From Streptococcus gallolyticus (GTDB lineage Bacteria > Bacillota > Bacilli > Lactobacillales > Streptococcaceae): DNA of 64,000 nt. Positions within the stretch are counted from its first letter, which is position 1. Each line of letters begins with the position of its first letter. A program made the position numbers and the translations under genes. Location: contig JAIMFC010000001.1 of NCBI GenBank assembly GCA_019794795.1, positions 186,001 to 250,000 on the forward strand, in the 5' to 3' direction. The notes under the pieces were generated by a model, which had not been told where the DNA came from, did no database searches, and worked only from the letters and a program-made list of their open reading frames with translations. Below are positions 1-7,694 of this stretch, in pieces.

Positions 1-9
1 GGAGTCAAG

Positions 10-576
10 ATGAGTCGAATAGCTGAAATTGAAGTTCTGCTCTTCGTTGCAGGCGAGGATGGTCTGACACAGCGCAACCTAGCAGAAATGCTAGAAATGC
101 AACCGTCAGCGGTTGGTCAGCAATTAGAAAAATTAGCTCAAAAGTATGAAAACGATGCAGAGTCTGGACTTATGCTCTATGAGACATCAAACCACTATAA
201 GCTGGTGACCAAGAAAGACTATGCGGAGCTCTTGCACGTTTATGCTAAGACACCAATTAACCAGTCCATGTCTCGTGCCTTGCTGGAAACTCTCTCGATT
301 ATTGCTTACAAACAGCCCATCACGAGAGTGGAAATTGATGAGATTCGCGGAGTCAATTCGAGTGGGGCTATCAGCAAGTTGCAGGTTTTTGACCTGATTC
401 GGGAGAATGGGAAAAAGGATGTAATCGGACGTCCCAATCTTTATGTAACGACGGAGTATTTCCTGGACTACATGGGGATTAATCATCTGGAAGAATTACC
501 AGATGTATCAGGTCTGGAAATTACAGACCAAGAAACAGAATTGTTTCTAGAAAGAGAAAATCAAGATGAGAATTAA
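10..576 (+). CDS. scpB: Segregation and condensation protein B
   Basis: ScpB is the winged-helix subunit that, with ScpA, loads and regulates the SMC condensin on the chromosome. The 188-residue product has the family's two winged-helix segments: the N-terminal half has the 'QRNLAEML' helix and the middle has '[21 protein letters not shown]', the most conserved part of ScpB. A GGAG ribosome site lies at bases 1-4, just before the ATG. The upstream partner scpA would be outside the window. The 3' end overlaps rluB by 11 bases, so the two are translationally coupled. Confidence 0.95.
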   Translation: MSRIAEIEVLLFVAGEDGLTQRNLAEMLEMQPSAVGQQLEKLAQKYENDAESGLMLYETSNHYKLVTKKDYAELLHVYAKTPINQSMSRALLETLSIIAYKQPITRVEIDEIRGVNSSGAISKLQVFDLIRENGKKDVIGRPNLYVTTEYFLDYMGINHLEELPDVSGLEITDQETELFLERENQDEN

Positions 577-1291
577 CAAATATATTGCCCATGCAGGGAT
601 TGCTAGCCGTCGGAAGGCTGAGGAACTAATCAAGCAAGGTTTGGTAACGGTGAATGGCCAAGTTATCCGTGAATTAGGTACAACCATTAAATCAGGGGAT
701 TTGGTAGAAGTAGAAGGTCAGCCTATTTATAACGAAGAGAAGGTTTATTATCTTCTTAACAAGCCTCGTGGTGTTATTTCAAGTGTATCAGATGATAAGG
801 GGCGCAAGACAGTGGTGGATTTATTGCCAACTGTTAAAGAGCGGATTTATCCAGTTGGACGCTTGGACTGGGATACATCTGGTGTTTTAATTTTGACCAA
901 TGACGGGGACTTTACAGATGAGATGATTCACCCACGTAATGAGATTGACAAGGTTTATCTAGCGCGTGTTAAGGGGATTGCCAACAAGGAAGTGCTTCGT
1001 CCCTTGACACAGGGAATCGTGATTGATGGTAAGAAAACGAAGCCAGCGGTCTACGAAATCCTCAAGGTTGACCCTGTTAAAAATCGCTCTGTGGTACAGT
1101 TGACCATTCATGAAGGACGCAATCATCAGGTCAAGAAGATGTTTGAAGCAGTCGGCCTATTGGTGGATAAATTATCCCGTACGAAGTTTGGGAACCTTGA
1201 TTTGACAGGTCTTCGTCCAGGAGAATACCGCCGTCTCAATAAAAAAGAAGTCAGCCAACTCCATACAATGGCTGTCACTAAAACAAAATAA
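566..1291 (+). CDS. rluB: Ribosomal large subunit pseudouridine synthase B (RsuA/RluB family)
   Basis: This enzyme isomerises a uridine of 23S rRNA (the RluB site of helix 89 by family analogy) to pseudouridine. The 241-residue protein starts with an S4 RNA-binding domain (about residues 1-48). The catalytic domain follows, with the family signature [18 protein letters not shown], in which Asp101 is the expected nucleophile. The C-terminal '[15 protein letters not shown]' motif is also typical. RsuA-family specificity cannot be settled by eye, but the scpB-rluB order is standard in streptococci. The stop and the yidD start share one base. Confidence 0.93.
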   Translation: MRINKYIAHAGIASRRKAEELIKQGLVTVNGQVIRELGTTIKSGDLVEVEGQPIYNEEKVYYLLNKPRGVISSVSDDKGRKTVVDLLPTVKERIYPVGRLDWDTSGVLILTNDGDFTDEMIHPRNEIDKVYLARVKGIANKEVLRPLTQGIVIDGKKTKPAVYEILKVDPVKNRSVVQLTIHEGRNHQVKKMFEAVGLLVDKLSRTKFGNLDLTGLRPGEYRRLNKKEVSQLHTMAVTKTK

Positions 1292-1539
1292 TGGTTTGGA
1301 TTCTAAAAAAGCTGGTGCGATTTTACCAGCGTTTTATCTCACCGCTCACTCTCCCAGCTTGTCGCTATCATCCTACTTGTTCTACCTATATGTTGCAAGC
1401 ATTGGACAAGCATGGTCTGAAAGGATTGCTCATGGGAGTGGCACGAATCTTGCGTTGTCATCCCTTTGTAGAAGGGGGAGAAGACCCTGTTCCAGACCAT
1501 TTTTCTCTCAAGCGAAATTATCCAGAAAATAAGTCATAA
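1291..1539 (+). CDS. yidD: Membrane protein insertion efficiency factor YidD
   Basis: YidD is a small amphipathic, membrane-associated protein that helps YidC insert inner-membrane proteins. The 82-residue product shows the family core '[20 protein letters not shown]' and the '[15 protein letters not shown]' end, with its conserved cysteines. It begins at a TAATG overlap with rluB, so it depends on coupling for translation. No terminator follows directly. The next unit has its own promoter at about 1577-1604. Confidence 0.93.
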   Translation: MVWILKKLVRFYQRFISPLTLPACRYHPTCSTYMLQALDKHGLKGLLMGVARILRCHPFVEGGEDPVPDHFSLKRNYPENKS

Positions 1540-1576
1540 ATTTTACAAAAATAGCTGAATTTATTGGGTATTTTCC

Positions 1577-1604
1577 TTGAAATGTCACTGAATTGTGATA
1601 TAAT
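1577..1604 (+). promoter_or_regulatory. Strong promoter of the RNA/leader upstream of trmL
   Basis: A -35 TTGAAA at 1577-1582 is separated by 16 bases from a consensus -10 TATAAT at 1599-1604. An extended -10 TG lies at 1596-1597. Transcription should start near 1611, about 130 bases before trmL. Confidence 0.7.
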
Positions 1605-1610
1605 TGAAAA

Positions 1611-1717
1611 CAAGATATTCATTTATTTAAATCAAACCTGTTGTGATTTAAGTGAATGACTTGTCATTCACCATGCTGTTTGCTGAGCTTGACTCCGGGC
1701 AGTGTGGCATTTTTTTT
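1611..1717 (+). ncRNA. Putative structured small RNA or attenuator leader upstream of trmL
   Basis: Downstream of a near-consensus promoter lie three consecutive hairpins. The first is TTAAATCA/TGATTTAA, a perfect 8-bp stem at 1627-1651. The second abuts it and is GTGAATGA/TCATTCAC with a CTTG loop at 1652-1671. The third is a GC-richer stem at about 1674-1709, followed by eight T residues (1710-1717), which looks like a Rho-independent terminator. No ORF with a ribosome site fits in it. I do not recognise it as a known riboswitch or T-box. It may be a free RNA of about 105 nt or an attenuator controlling trmL. Confidence 0.5.
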
Positions 1718-1739
1718 GTAAAAAATAGAAAGCTACATT

Positions 1740-2279
1740 ATGAATATTGAAACTCTTTCTTATCAAGAAATGGCATCTCGCAATCATGTCGTCTTGTTCG
1801 AACCACAAATTCCACAAAACACAGGCAATATTGCACGTACCTGCGCGGCAACCAATAGCCCGCTCCACATTATTAAGCCCATGGGTTTTCCTATCGATGA
1901 CCGCAAGATGAAGCGTGCAGGATTGGATTATTGGGATAAGCTAGATGTTCGCTTTTATGAAAATCTAGAAGAATTTATGGCAACTGCAGATGGTCAGGTG
2001 CACTTGATTTCTAAATTTGCCGATAAGACCTATTCGGAAGAAAACTTTGATGACGGCCAAGCTCATTATTTTCTCTTTGGACGTGAGGACAAGGGATTAC
2101 CAGAAGAATTTATGCGTCATCATCCTGAAAAAGCCTTGCGAATTCCGATGAATGACGAGCATGTACGTAGCCTCAACGTATCCAATACGGTCTGTATGAT
2201 TGTCTATGAAGCCTTGCGCCAACAGCATTTTGTAGGTCTGGAGTTGACGCATACCTATGAAGCGGATAAATTGAAGTAA
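1740..2279 (+). CDS. trmL: tRNA (cytidine/uridine-34 2'-O)-methyltransferase TrmL (SPOUT family)
   Basis: TrmL uses SAM to methylate the 2'-hydroxyl of the wobble base of leucine tRNAs. The 179-residue protein has the SPOUT motifs: '[16 protein letters not shown]' near the N terminus, 'FGREDKGLP' in the middle, and '[27 protein letters not shown]' forming the SAM knot at the end. The chosen ATG has only a weak AGAAAG upstream. An in-frame ATG at 1770, just before the conserved domain, is an alternative start. A terminator hairpin follows at 2309-2331. Confidence 0.93.
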   Translation: MNIETLSYQEMASRNHVVLFEPQIPQNTGNIARTCAATNSPLHIIKPMGFPIDDRKMKRAGLDYWDKLDVRFYENLEEFMATADGQVHLISKFADKTYSEENFDDGQAHYFLFGREDKGLPEEFMRHHPEKALRIPMNDEHVRSLNVSNTVCMIVYEALRQQHFVGLELTHTYEADKLK

Positions 2280-2308
2280 TGTGATATTGTTAACAAAATA
2301 GATAAAAG

Positions 2309-2331
2309 CCTTGCCTCCACAAGGTTTTTTT
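2309..2331 (+). terminator. Rho-independent terminator after trmL
   Basis: The stem CCTTG/CAAGG (2309-2324) is followed by seven T residues, between the trmL stop and the FMN riboswitch. Confidence 0.65.
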
Positions 2332-2343
2332 GGTATGATTAAC

Positions 2344-2475
2344 TTGTCTTCAGGGCAGGGTGTAATTCCCGACCGGTGGTATTTGGCAGAGGCGTTTGTC
2401 ATTAGTCCGCGAGCGAAAGCTGATGTGGTGTGATTCCACAACCGACAGTAGAGTCTGGATGGGAGAAGGCGAAGG
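2344..2475 (+). promoter_or_regulatory. FMN riboswitch (RFN element) upstream of ribU
   Basis: The classic RFN landmarks are present in order: 'TCTTCAGGGCAGGGTG', 'AATTCCCGACCGGTGGT', 'AGTCCGCGAGC', 'TGTGATTCCACAACCGACAG' and 'GTCTGGATGGGAGAAGG'. A -10-like TATGAT lies just before it at 2334-2339. Binding of FMN should lower expression of the riboflavin transporter downstream. The ribosome site of ribU lies about 65 bases after the aptamer. Confidence 0.95.
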
Positions 2476-2554
2476 TTTTTTGGCGTATGCAGATATAGTC
2501 CAATTCATACCTTTGAGGCTTCTTTCAATTTGTCAAAATTGGAGGAATTTTTTT

Positions 2555-3112
2555 ATGACACAAACACGCAAAATGGCTTATATAGCTATCCTTTCGGCAG
2601 TTTCTTTTCTGCTCATGTATTTGAAGTTTCCCTTGATTCCAACGGCAAGCTTCTTGGAAATTGATTTTTCCATTATTCCGATTTTAGTAGGCATGTTGCT
2701 ACTTGATATGAAAGCAGCATGGGCAATCTTATTGATTCGGACAGTTTTAAAATTTATTTTTAACAATGCTGGTCCGTCTACCTTAATTGGTTTACCAATG
2801 AATATCGTTGCAGTTGGAGTTTTTGTTCTGGCAATGGCCTTTCTATGGAAGAAAAATCCTACTTTAAAGAATTATGTATTTGCTTCATTGGTTGGTACAC
2901 TCGGTTTGACAGTGTCAATGATTGTTCTCAATTATATTTACGCTGTTCCTGTTTATGCAGCCTTTGCAAACTTTGATATCAAACAAATTTTGGGTCTGAA
3001 TAATTATTTGTTTGGTATGGTATTGCCTTTCAATCTTTTAGAAGGTGTCCTGTTTGCTCTGGTATTCTACATTTTCTACATAGCTTTTAGACCCTACTTA
3101 AAAAAAATTTAA
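2555..3112 (+). CDS. ribU: Riboflavin ECF transporter substrate-binding subunit RibU
   Basis: RibU is the membrane S-component that binds riboflavin and works with the shared ECF module (EcfA1, EcfA2, EcfT) encoded elsewhere. The 185-residue product is very hydrophobic with about six membrane segments. It carries the S-component start 'TRKMAYIAILSAVSFLLMYL', with the AxxxA-type packing motif for EcfT. I chose the ATG at 2555 behind GGAGGA (2541-2546). A longer reading frame upstream runs through the riboswitch and is not credible. The FMN riboswitch in front supports the substrate assignment. Confidence 0.95.
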   Translation: MTQTRKMAYIAILSAVSFLLMYLKFPLIPTASFLEIDFSIIPILVGMLLLDMKAAWAILLIRTVLKFIFNNAGPSTLIGLPMNIVAVGVFVLAMAFLWKKNPTLKNYVFASLVGTLGLTVSMIVLNYIYAVPVYAAFANFDIKQILGLNNYLFGMVLPFNLLEGVLFALVFYIFYIAFRPYLKKI

Positions 3113-3135
3113 GCTAGCTATTCTATCCTTATTTT

Positions 3136-3786
3136 ATGAAAAACAAACAATCTTATTTACGCTATGCGTCCTTTGCTGCCTTATTTTTTGTCATCTTAGG
3201 CTATACAGTCAAATTTTACCCTGAGACTTTGGCTAGCTTTGATGAAGGAATTCAGTCTGCTTTTCGAGGAAGTTTACCAGCCACAGCTACCTTATTTTGG
3301 ACACGCATTACTCTCCTTGGTAATGTTCGTGTCACACTTGTGATCACAATACTGTTGGCTAGCTTCTTCTATTGGAAAAAATGGAAGGCAGAAGCCTACT
3401 TTTTGGTCTTAAATTTTGCCTTAATGGGCATCTTATCAACTGTTCTTAAGTCTGTCTATCAACGTCCGCGCCCAACCATTGACTGGTTAGTAGGGACGGT
3501 AGGTTACTCCTATCCGAGCTGGCATACGGCTTCGACACTTTTAATTGCTGGTTTTCTGGTGATTGTCCTGCAGCAACGTATGAAAAAAGGAAGCCTACGA
3601 TTAGGTTGCCAAGTTGCTTTGGTTCTTGTTGCGGTTTTGGTAGCTTTATCGCGGATCTATGTCGGAGTACATTTCCCAACGGATATTTTAGGAGGATGGC
3701 TTCTAGCCTTGACAGTGCTCTTAGCAGTTTTCCCTTATTATGACCAATATCGCTTTACTCTTCGTTTTCAGAGTAAACAAAAATAA
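3136..3786 (+). CDS. PAP2-family membrane phosphatase
   Basis: A 216-residue integral membrane phosphatase with about six membrane segments. It has the three catalytic motifs of type-2 phosphatidic acid phosphatases: KSVYQRPRP (about residues 105-113), YPSWHTAST (about 126-134) and SRIYVGVHFPTD (about 172-183). The family dephosphorylates lipid phosphates such as undecaprenyl pyrophosphate, phosphatidylglycerol phosphate or phosphatidate, and the exact substrate cannot be read from sequence. It lies 23 bases after ribU with no evident Shine-Dalgarno, so it is probably co-transcribed under the FMN riboswitch. Confidence 0.85.
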   Translation: MKNKQSYLRYASFAALFFVILGYTVKFYPETLASFDEGIQSAFRGSLPATATLFWTRITLLGNVRVTLVITILLASFFYWKKWKAEAYFLVLNFALMGILSTVLKSVYQRPRPTIDWLVGTVGYSYPSWHTASTLLIAGFLVIVLQQRMKKGSLRLGCQVALVLVAVLVALSRIYVGVHFPTDILGGWLLALTVLLAVFPYYDQYRFTLRFQSKQK

Positions 3787-3790
3787 AAAA

Positions 3791-3818
3791 AGAACTTGAG
3801 ACAAATGTCTCAAGTTCT
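3791..3818 (+). terminator. Bidirectional terminator hairpin at the edge of repeat copy A
   Basis: A perfect 13-bp inverted repeat with a two-base loop has left arm AGAACTTGAGACA. A runs lie on the left and T runs on the right. It ends the ribU-PAP2 unit and is the outer module of the dispersed intergenic repeat. Confidence 0.75.
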
Positions 3819-3960
3819 TTCACTTTTATAGTGATAACCGTTTAAGGCAGTGGTTGAGTGGAGTCTAATATGTTGATAAATCAAGATTATTGCCCTATTT
3901 TGACGCGAACGTTATGACTACAAAATTGATTTCGACGAAATCACGATTTTTGTTACACTC
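3791..3960. repeat. Dispersed intergenic repeat family 1, copy A (degenerate)
   Basis: This stretch fills the gap between the convergent PAP2 and OatA-like genes. Its modules match the copy at 49117-49285 in the same order: a terminator hairpin, then 'TTTTATAG...AACCGTTTAAGGCAGTGGTTGA', then 'ACAAAATTGATTTCG...'. It is the more eroded version. No coding potential was seen. Confidence 0.55.
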
Positions 3961-5763
3961 TCATTTTTTTATTGGTTTTTTAGCAGCTTCGGTGAGGGCT
4001 GTTTGTAGGGTTTTGGCAAAGAGTTCACCGCCACCAGCTTCTAAGTTAAAGTGTACCAAATCAGTATTGGCCCAGATATTCGGGTTAGCAATAGATGCTT
4101 GATACCAGTCCGCAATGGTAATATAGTCATATTTCTTGGCTAGTTCTTTTTCATATTCACCTGTCTGATAGGCAATCGAATCTGTCTGGCCGAAGTTGCC
4201 GTTATAAGGAGTGACAAAGATAAGGTGGTGCCCTTTTGGAAATTCGGAGATCAGCTTATCTAGTAATTCTTGATAGTTGTCAACCGTATTGGTACCAAGA
4301 GCAACGACGACATCTTGTTTTAAGGTATTACTATTTTTATAAAGTTGAATGAGTTTGCTCAGTTCAGAGAGGTTTCTGCTGACCGCCCCATCAATTTGAG
4401 CCTGAGGGAGAATTTCCTGAATAGCTGAGCTAGCTCGAACAGTGACAGAGTCCCCGAAAATAGTAGTTCCTGCTTTGATATTATAATCACTTGCAGTCGC
4501 ATTTTCAGCAGCGTTTCGTGTAGCCAGCATTTGACTATCTGCTTGTTGGAGATTGCTGATTTGCATTTCTTTTTCAAAACTACCAACCTTTGGTGCTGTT
4601 AGACTGATGATCATAGTTGTCAAGCTCAGAAGAGCAAAAGTTCCAAGAAACCATTTTTTATATGGGTTCAAGTCTAAATCCAGTTTGAAAACAGAAATAG
4701 ATTTTCCAGCGATATAGGGCTCTAGAATATAGAAAGAAATAGCTGAAAGCAGAATAGAGAAGAAAGTCGTCAGCAATACTGCAAGTAAATTATTGGTAAA
4801 AAGTTGACTAAAGATAATATAAAGTGGCCAATGGAAAAGGTAAATGCTATAAGAAATATCTGAGAAGAAGGTCAGAATGGCTGGTTCTTCTATATCAGGT
4901 GTCTCTTCATGTAGCAAACGTGCACCAAGTATCATAGATGTGGCTGCAAGACTAGCAAGGAGGAAACCAAGTAAATAGGTCCAGATGTTGTCGAATTTTA
5001 AGAGGAAGGTCAGTAGTAAGAGGAGTCCAGCTCCACCTCCGAGACAATAGAGACTTTCTTTCATGTTCCAGACCTGATGGAGCTTCTTAAAGGCTTTGCT
5101 TGGAAATTGTACCCCTACCAAACTTGCTAGAACTGTGCCAAGAAAGAAGGGGAAGATATGTGTCCAAGAAGAGAAGTAGATAGTAGAGAAACTTTCTACA
5201 AAGAAGCTGGAGATGAACATGCTGAGGAAGCTGAGCAAAAAAACAGCGCTTGAGATGAGAAAGACAAAGCCACGCAACTGTCCAATAGACTTGGTGATTT
5301 TTGTCAATCCCCAAACTGCTAATCCCCAAAGGATGTAGAAGTGGACTTCAACAGCTAGACTCCATGTGTGAACAAAAAGATGAGGGGTGTACTGATTTTC
5401 ATAACCATTTCCCAGCATCATTTCAAACCAGTTGGTCACAAAACCAAGGCTTGCGACAATCTGACTGCCAATACTAGCTAAAAAATCTCCTCGAACGAGT
5501 AAAGCTAGTGGTGTCACAAGCAATATCATGAGAACCAATGGAGGCGCAATTCGATAGAGACGGCGTTTAAAGAAACCAAGAATATCGATGGTTTGATTGC
5601 GCGTGTATTCGTCTAAAAGAAGGGAGGTAATCAAGAAGCCGGAGAAGGTAAAGAAGACATCAACACCAACGAATCCACCTGAGAATCCCTTCAAAAAGAA
5701 GTGATAGAGGAGGACCAGTAGAAGACCGGTTACTCGAACGATTGAAAACCATTTAATGCGCAT
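3961..5763 (-). CDS. oatA: OatA-like peptidoglycan O-acetyltransferase (acyltransferase-3 plus SGNH domain)
   Basis: The 600-residue protein has an N-terminal acyltransferase-3 membrane domain of about ten segments, with 'LYHFF' and 'FSGFLIT' family motifs. An extracytoplasmic SGNH hydrolase-like domain follows, with GDS (Ser439) and the DxxH pair (Asp568/His571). This is the architecture of OatA, which O-acetylates cell-wall muramic acid and blocks lysozyme. The ATG at 5763 is preferred because a GAGGG site precedes it. A TTG-initiated extension of 13 residues is possible but lies inside the MORN gene. The start overlaps the upstream MORN gene by 11 bases. Confidence 0.88.
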   Translation of the reverse strand: MRIKWFSIVRVTGLLLVLLYHFFLKGFSGGFVGVDVFFTFSGFLITSLLLDEYTRNQTIDILGFFKRRLYRIAPPLVLMILLVTPLALLVRGDFLASIGSQIVASLGFVTNWFEMMLGNGYENQYTPHLFVHTWSLAVEVHFYILWGLAVWGLTKITKSIGQLRGFVFLISSAVFLLSFLSMFISSFFVESFSTIYFSSWTHIFPFFLGTVLASLVGVQFPSKAFKKLHQVWNMKESLYCLGGGAGLLLLLTFLLKFDNIWTYLLGFLLASLAATSMILGARLLHEETPDIEEPAILTFFSDISYSIYLFHWPLYIIFSQLFTNNLLAVLLTTFFSILLSAISFYILEPYIAGKSISVFKLDLDLNPYKKWFLGTFALLSLTTMIISLTAPKVGSFEKEMQISNLQQADSQMLATRNAAENATASDYNIKAGTTIFGDSVTVRASSAIQEILPQAQIDGAVSRNLSELSKLIQLYKNSNTLKQDVVVALGTNTVDNYQELLDKLISEFPKGHHLIFVTPYNGNFGQTDSIAYQTGEYEKELAKKYDYITIADWYQASIANPNIWANTDLVHFNLEAGGGELFAKTLQTALTEAAKKPIKK

Positions 5764-6175
5764 CTTGATAAATTCCCTCTTTGAACTTTCCTTCGTAGAC
5801 AATATTTGTCTCAGTTGTTAATTTTCCTTGACCGTCAGCAACACCTTTTTTGAACTGTCCCACATAGGTCCAACCTGCTTTGGCTTTAAAGGTTCCCTTA
5901 CCATCAAAAACACCATTTTTGAAGTTTCCTTGGTAGGTATCACCATTTGAAAAAGTAATTTTTCCTTGGCCATTGAGCTTGTTATTGGCAACATAGCCTG
6001 TATAAACTATTTTTCCATTGTCCAAAGTTAAACTTTGCTTGCTTGGAATGCGTCCAAAAAACATGCTTAAAGCACAGAGAAAAATGATAACGGCAGCTGC
6101 TATTTCTAAATTTGTCCGAGTCAGATAAACCCTTAGTTCTTTGAATTTTTCACTATCAAAAGATAACTGTTTCAT
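5753..6175 (-). CDS. MORN-repeat membrane-anchored protein
   Basis: A 140-residue protein with a short basic cytoplasmic N terminus and one membrane segment (about residues 24-44). Three to four MORN repeats follow from about residue 60 to the end, recognisable by the recurring 'YxGxFKxGxxxGxG' pattern. With this topology the repeats face outside the cell. MORN repeats bind lipids or proteins, and no enzyme activity is evident. It is the first gene of a two-gene unit, and its stop overlaps the OatA-like start. A role in placing or regulating the acetyltransferase is my inference. Confidence 0.8.
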   Translation of the reverse strand: MKQLSFDSEKFKELRVYLTRTNLEIAAAVIIFLCALSMFFGRIPSKQSLTLDNGKIVYTGYVANNKLNGQGKITFSNGDTYQGNFKNGVFDGKGTFKAKAGWTYVGQFKKGVADGQGKLTTETNIVYEGKFKEGIYQDAH

Positions 6176-6239
6176 GTACTACATCTCTTTCTGTAAACTA
6201 GGTCCATTCTACCATGTTTGGACAAATATTACAAAAATA

Positions 6240-6674
6240 TTACATAGAATTCATCTGCTTCAATTTTTGTAACCATTCTTTACAACCTGCTAAGACACGC
6301 TGGTAGGTTTCTTCAAAATCCCCTGTATAATAAGGGTCGGGGACATACTCCACAGTAAAAGGATGAATCTTATAATGCAAATGAGCAGGAACCATCTTCT
6401 TTAAATCACGGATGTTATTGCGATCCATACCGATAATAAGATCGAATTTCTCCGTATCTGCCCTAGTCAATTGTTGGGAACTTTTGGTCGGTTCGTAGGG
6501 AATCTGATATTGCTTCAATATTCCTTGCGTACCCCTGTGGATAGGATTTCCATGCTCCCATGAGGATGTTGCACGACTTTCTATTTCAATATCTGTGGTC
6601 AGATTTTTCATCACAAACTCTGCCATAGGACTGCGGCAGATATTACCTAGACAAACAAAAACAATTTTTTTCAT
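6240..6674 (-). CDS. Low-molecular-weight protein-tyrosine phosphatase
   Basis: A 144-residue phosphatase of the arsenate-reductase-like LMW-PTP fold. The P-loop CLGNICRSP puts the nucleophile at Cys8 and the phosphate-binding Arg at 14. The general-acid Asp lies in 'VPDPYYTGDF' in the C-terminal third. Such enzymes dephosphorylate tyrosine kinases of capsule synthesis or other targets, but no capsule genes are nearby. AGGAG precedes the ATG, and an inverted TATAAT (6696-6701 on the plus strand) is the likely -10. Confidence 0.92.
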   Translation of the reverse strand: MKKIVFVCLGNICRSPMAEFVMKNLTTDIEIESRATSSWEHGNPIHRGTQGILKQYQIPYEPTKSSQQLTRADTEKFDLIIGMDRNNIRDLKKMVPAHLHYKIHPFTVEYVPDPYYTGDFEETYQRVLAGCKEWLQKLKQMNSM

Positions 6675-6791
6675 GCGTTTTTCTCCTTTTCTTCTATTAT
6701 ACCCTAGTTGGATTTGTTTGTTTTTCTTATTTTTTGGCTATTTTAGAACATTTCTAATTTATAGACTAAAAGATTGAAATATTGACGGTTT

Positions 6792-6814
6792 TTATTTATA
6801 ATGATTATAAATAA
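6792..6814 (+). promoter_or_regulatory. PerR box (peroxide-regulated operator) of dpr
   Basis: The core TTATAATGATTATAA (6796-6810) fits the PerR consensus 7-1-7 inverted repeat. The symmetry extends to a perfect 11-1-11 palindrome over 6792-6814. It overlaps a plausible promoter: TTGACG at 6782-6787, an 18-base spacer, and TATAAA at 6806-6811. Confidence 0.85.
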
Positions 6815-6834
6815 AAAGAAAAGAGGGCAATGAT

Positions 6835-7356
6835 ATGAACCATTATCAAGCAGCAGTGGAAGTGGCAAGTTTTGCCAAATCTAAGACAGTAACAATCAAT
6901 TTTCCAGAGACACAGAAAGTATTGAACCAGACGGTGGCAGATTTGTCAGTTGCGCATTCAATCTTGCACCAAGTTCACTGGTACATGCGAGGTGCTGGAT
7001 TTATGGTTTGGCACCCAAAGATGGATGAATACATGGCGGAGTTGGACGGTTATCTAGATGAAATGAGTGAACGCTTGATTACCTTGGGAGGCGCTCCATT
7101 TTCAACGTTGGCGGAATTTAGCAGCAATAGCCAGTTGACAGAAGTTAAAGGAGACTATAATTTGTCTTTAGAAGAACAGCTAGCGCGTGTCTTGGAAGTT
7201 TATCGTTATTTAGCAGGCTTGTTTACAAAAGGATTTGCTGTAACAGATGAAGAAGGAGACAGTGTGACAAATGACATTTTCAATGTGGCAAAAGCGAGTG
7301 TTGAAAAGACGATTTGGATGCTGGCAGCAGAATTAGGACAAGCCCCAGGCTTATAA
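6835..7356 (+). CDS. dpr: Dps-like peroxide resistance protein Dpr
   Basis: Dpr is a dodecameric mini-ferritin that sequesters iron and oxidises it with peroxide, protecting catalase-less streptococci. The 173-residue product shows the Dps ferroxidase-site stretch '[13 protein letters not shown]', then '[23 protein letters not shown]', and ends with '[12 protein letters not shown]' as in other streptococcal Dpr proteins. The His, Asp and Glu ligands of the inter-subunit iron site are visible. It has its own PerR-box promoter and ends at a terminator (7360-7383), so it looks monocistronic. Confidence 0.95.
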   Translation: MNHYQAAVEVASFAKSKTVTINFPETQKVLNQTVADLSVAHSILHQVHWYMRGAGFMVWHPKMDEYMAELDGYLDEMSERLITLGGAPFSTLAEFSSNSQLTEVKGDYNLSLEEQLARVLEVYRYLAGLFTKGFAVTDEEGDSVTNDIFNVAKASVEKTIWMLAAELGQAPGL

Positions 7357-7359
7357 GAG

Positions 7360-7383
7360 AGAGCATCGAAAGGTGCTCTTTTG
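7360..7383 (+). terminator. Terminator after dpr
   Basis: The stem AGAGCA/TGCTCT (7360-7379) with an eight-base loop is followed by T residues. Confidence 0.6.
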
Positions 7384-7457
7384 TCTATCTTTTCTAAAAA
7401 ATGAAAGCAGAAAGAGCGGGATGTGAAATAGACCTTGAAAATAGAGCGGATTTTTGC

Positions 7458-7463
7458 TAAAAT
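7458..7463 (+). promoter_or_regulatory. Extended -10 of yqgQ, placed for a leaderless transcript
   Basis: TGC-TAAAAT, with the hexamer at 7458-7463, ends six bases before the yqgQ ATG. No Shine-Dalgarno lies between them. Confidence 0.5.
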
Positions 7464-7469
7464 TTTCCT

Positions 7470-7694
7470 ATGAAAACCCTTTACGATGTGCAACAATTGC
7501 TCAAACGATTTGGTATCTTTGTCTATATGGGAAATCGCCTCTACGACATTGAAATGATGAAAATCGAACTCCTCCAGATTTATCAAGTAGGTCTTTTGGA
7601 TAAGATGGACTACATTCAGGCAGAATTGATTTTGCGCAGAGAACATCGGCTGGAAGAAGAGTATCAGAAGAAAAAGGAGCAAGCAGAAAAATGA
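7470..7694 (+). CDS. YqgQ-family small protein (DUF910)
   Basis: A 74-residue protein matching the YqgQ family start 'TLYDVQQLLKRFGIFVYMGNRLYDIEMMKIEL', followed by a charged helical tail. The family is a small three-helix bundle suspected of binding nucleic acid, with no established function. In many Firmicutes yqgQ precedes the glucokinase gene, but here the next gene is the rhodanese-like protein, overlapping by 4 bases (ATGA). The ATG has no ribosome site and lies six bases after an extended -10. Confidence 0.85.
   Translation: MKTLYDVQQLLKRFGIFVYMGNRLYDIEMMKIELLQIYQVGLLDKMDYIQAELILRREHRLEEEYQKKKEQAEK

Noticed and set aside
187-486. 99-codon minus-strand frame inside scpB
   Set aside because: It is fully inside a well-supported gene on the other strand, with no ribosome site and no family resemblance.
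1621-1671. CiaR-type repeat within the leader RNA
   Set aside because: TTTAA motifs are present but not with the required five-base spacing or position at a -10, so I do not call the RNA a csRNA.
2396-2554. N-terminal extension of ribU to 2396
   Set aside because: It would translate the FMN riboswitch. The ATG at 2555 has a good GGAGGA site and family-typical start.
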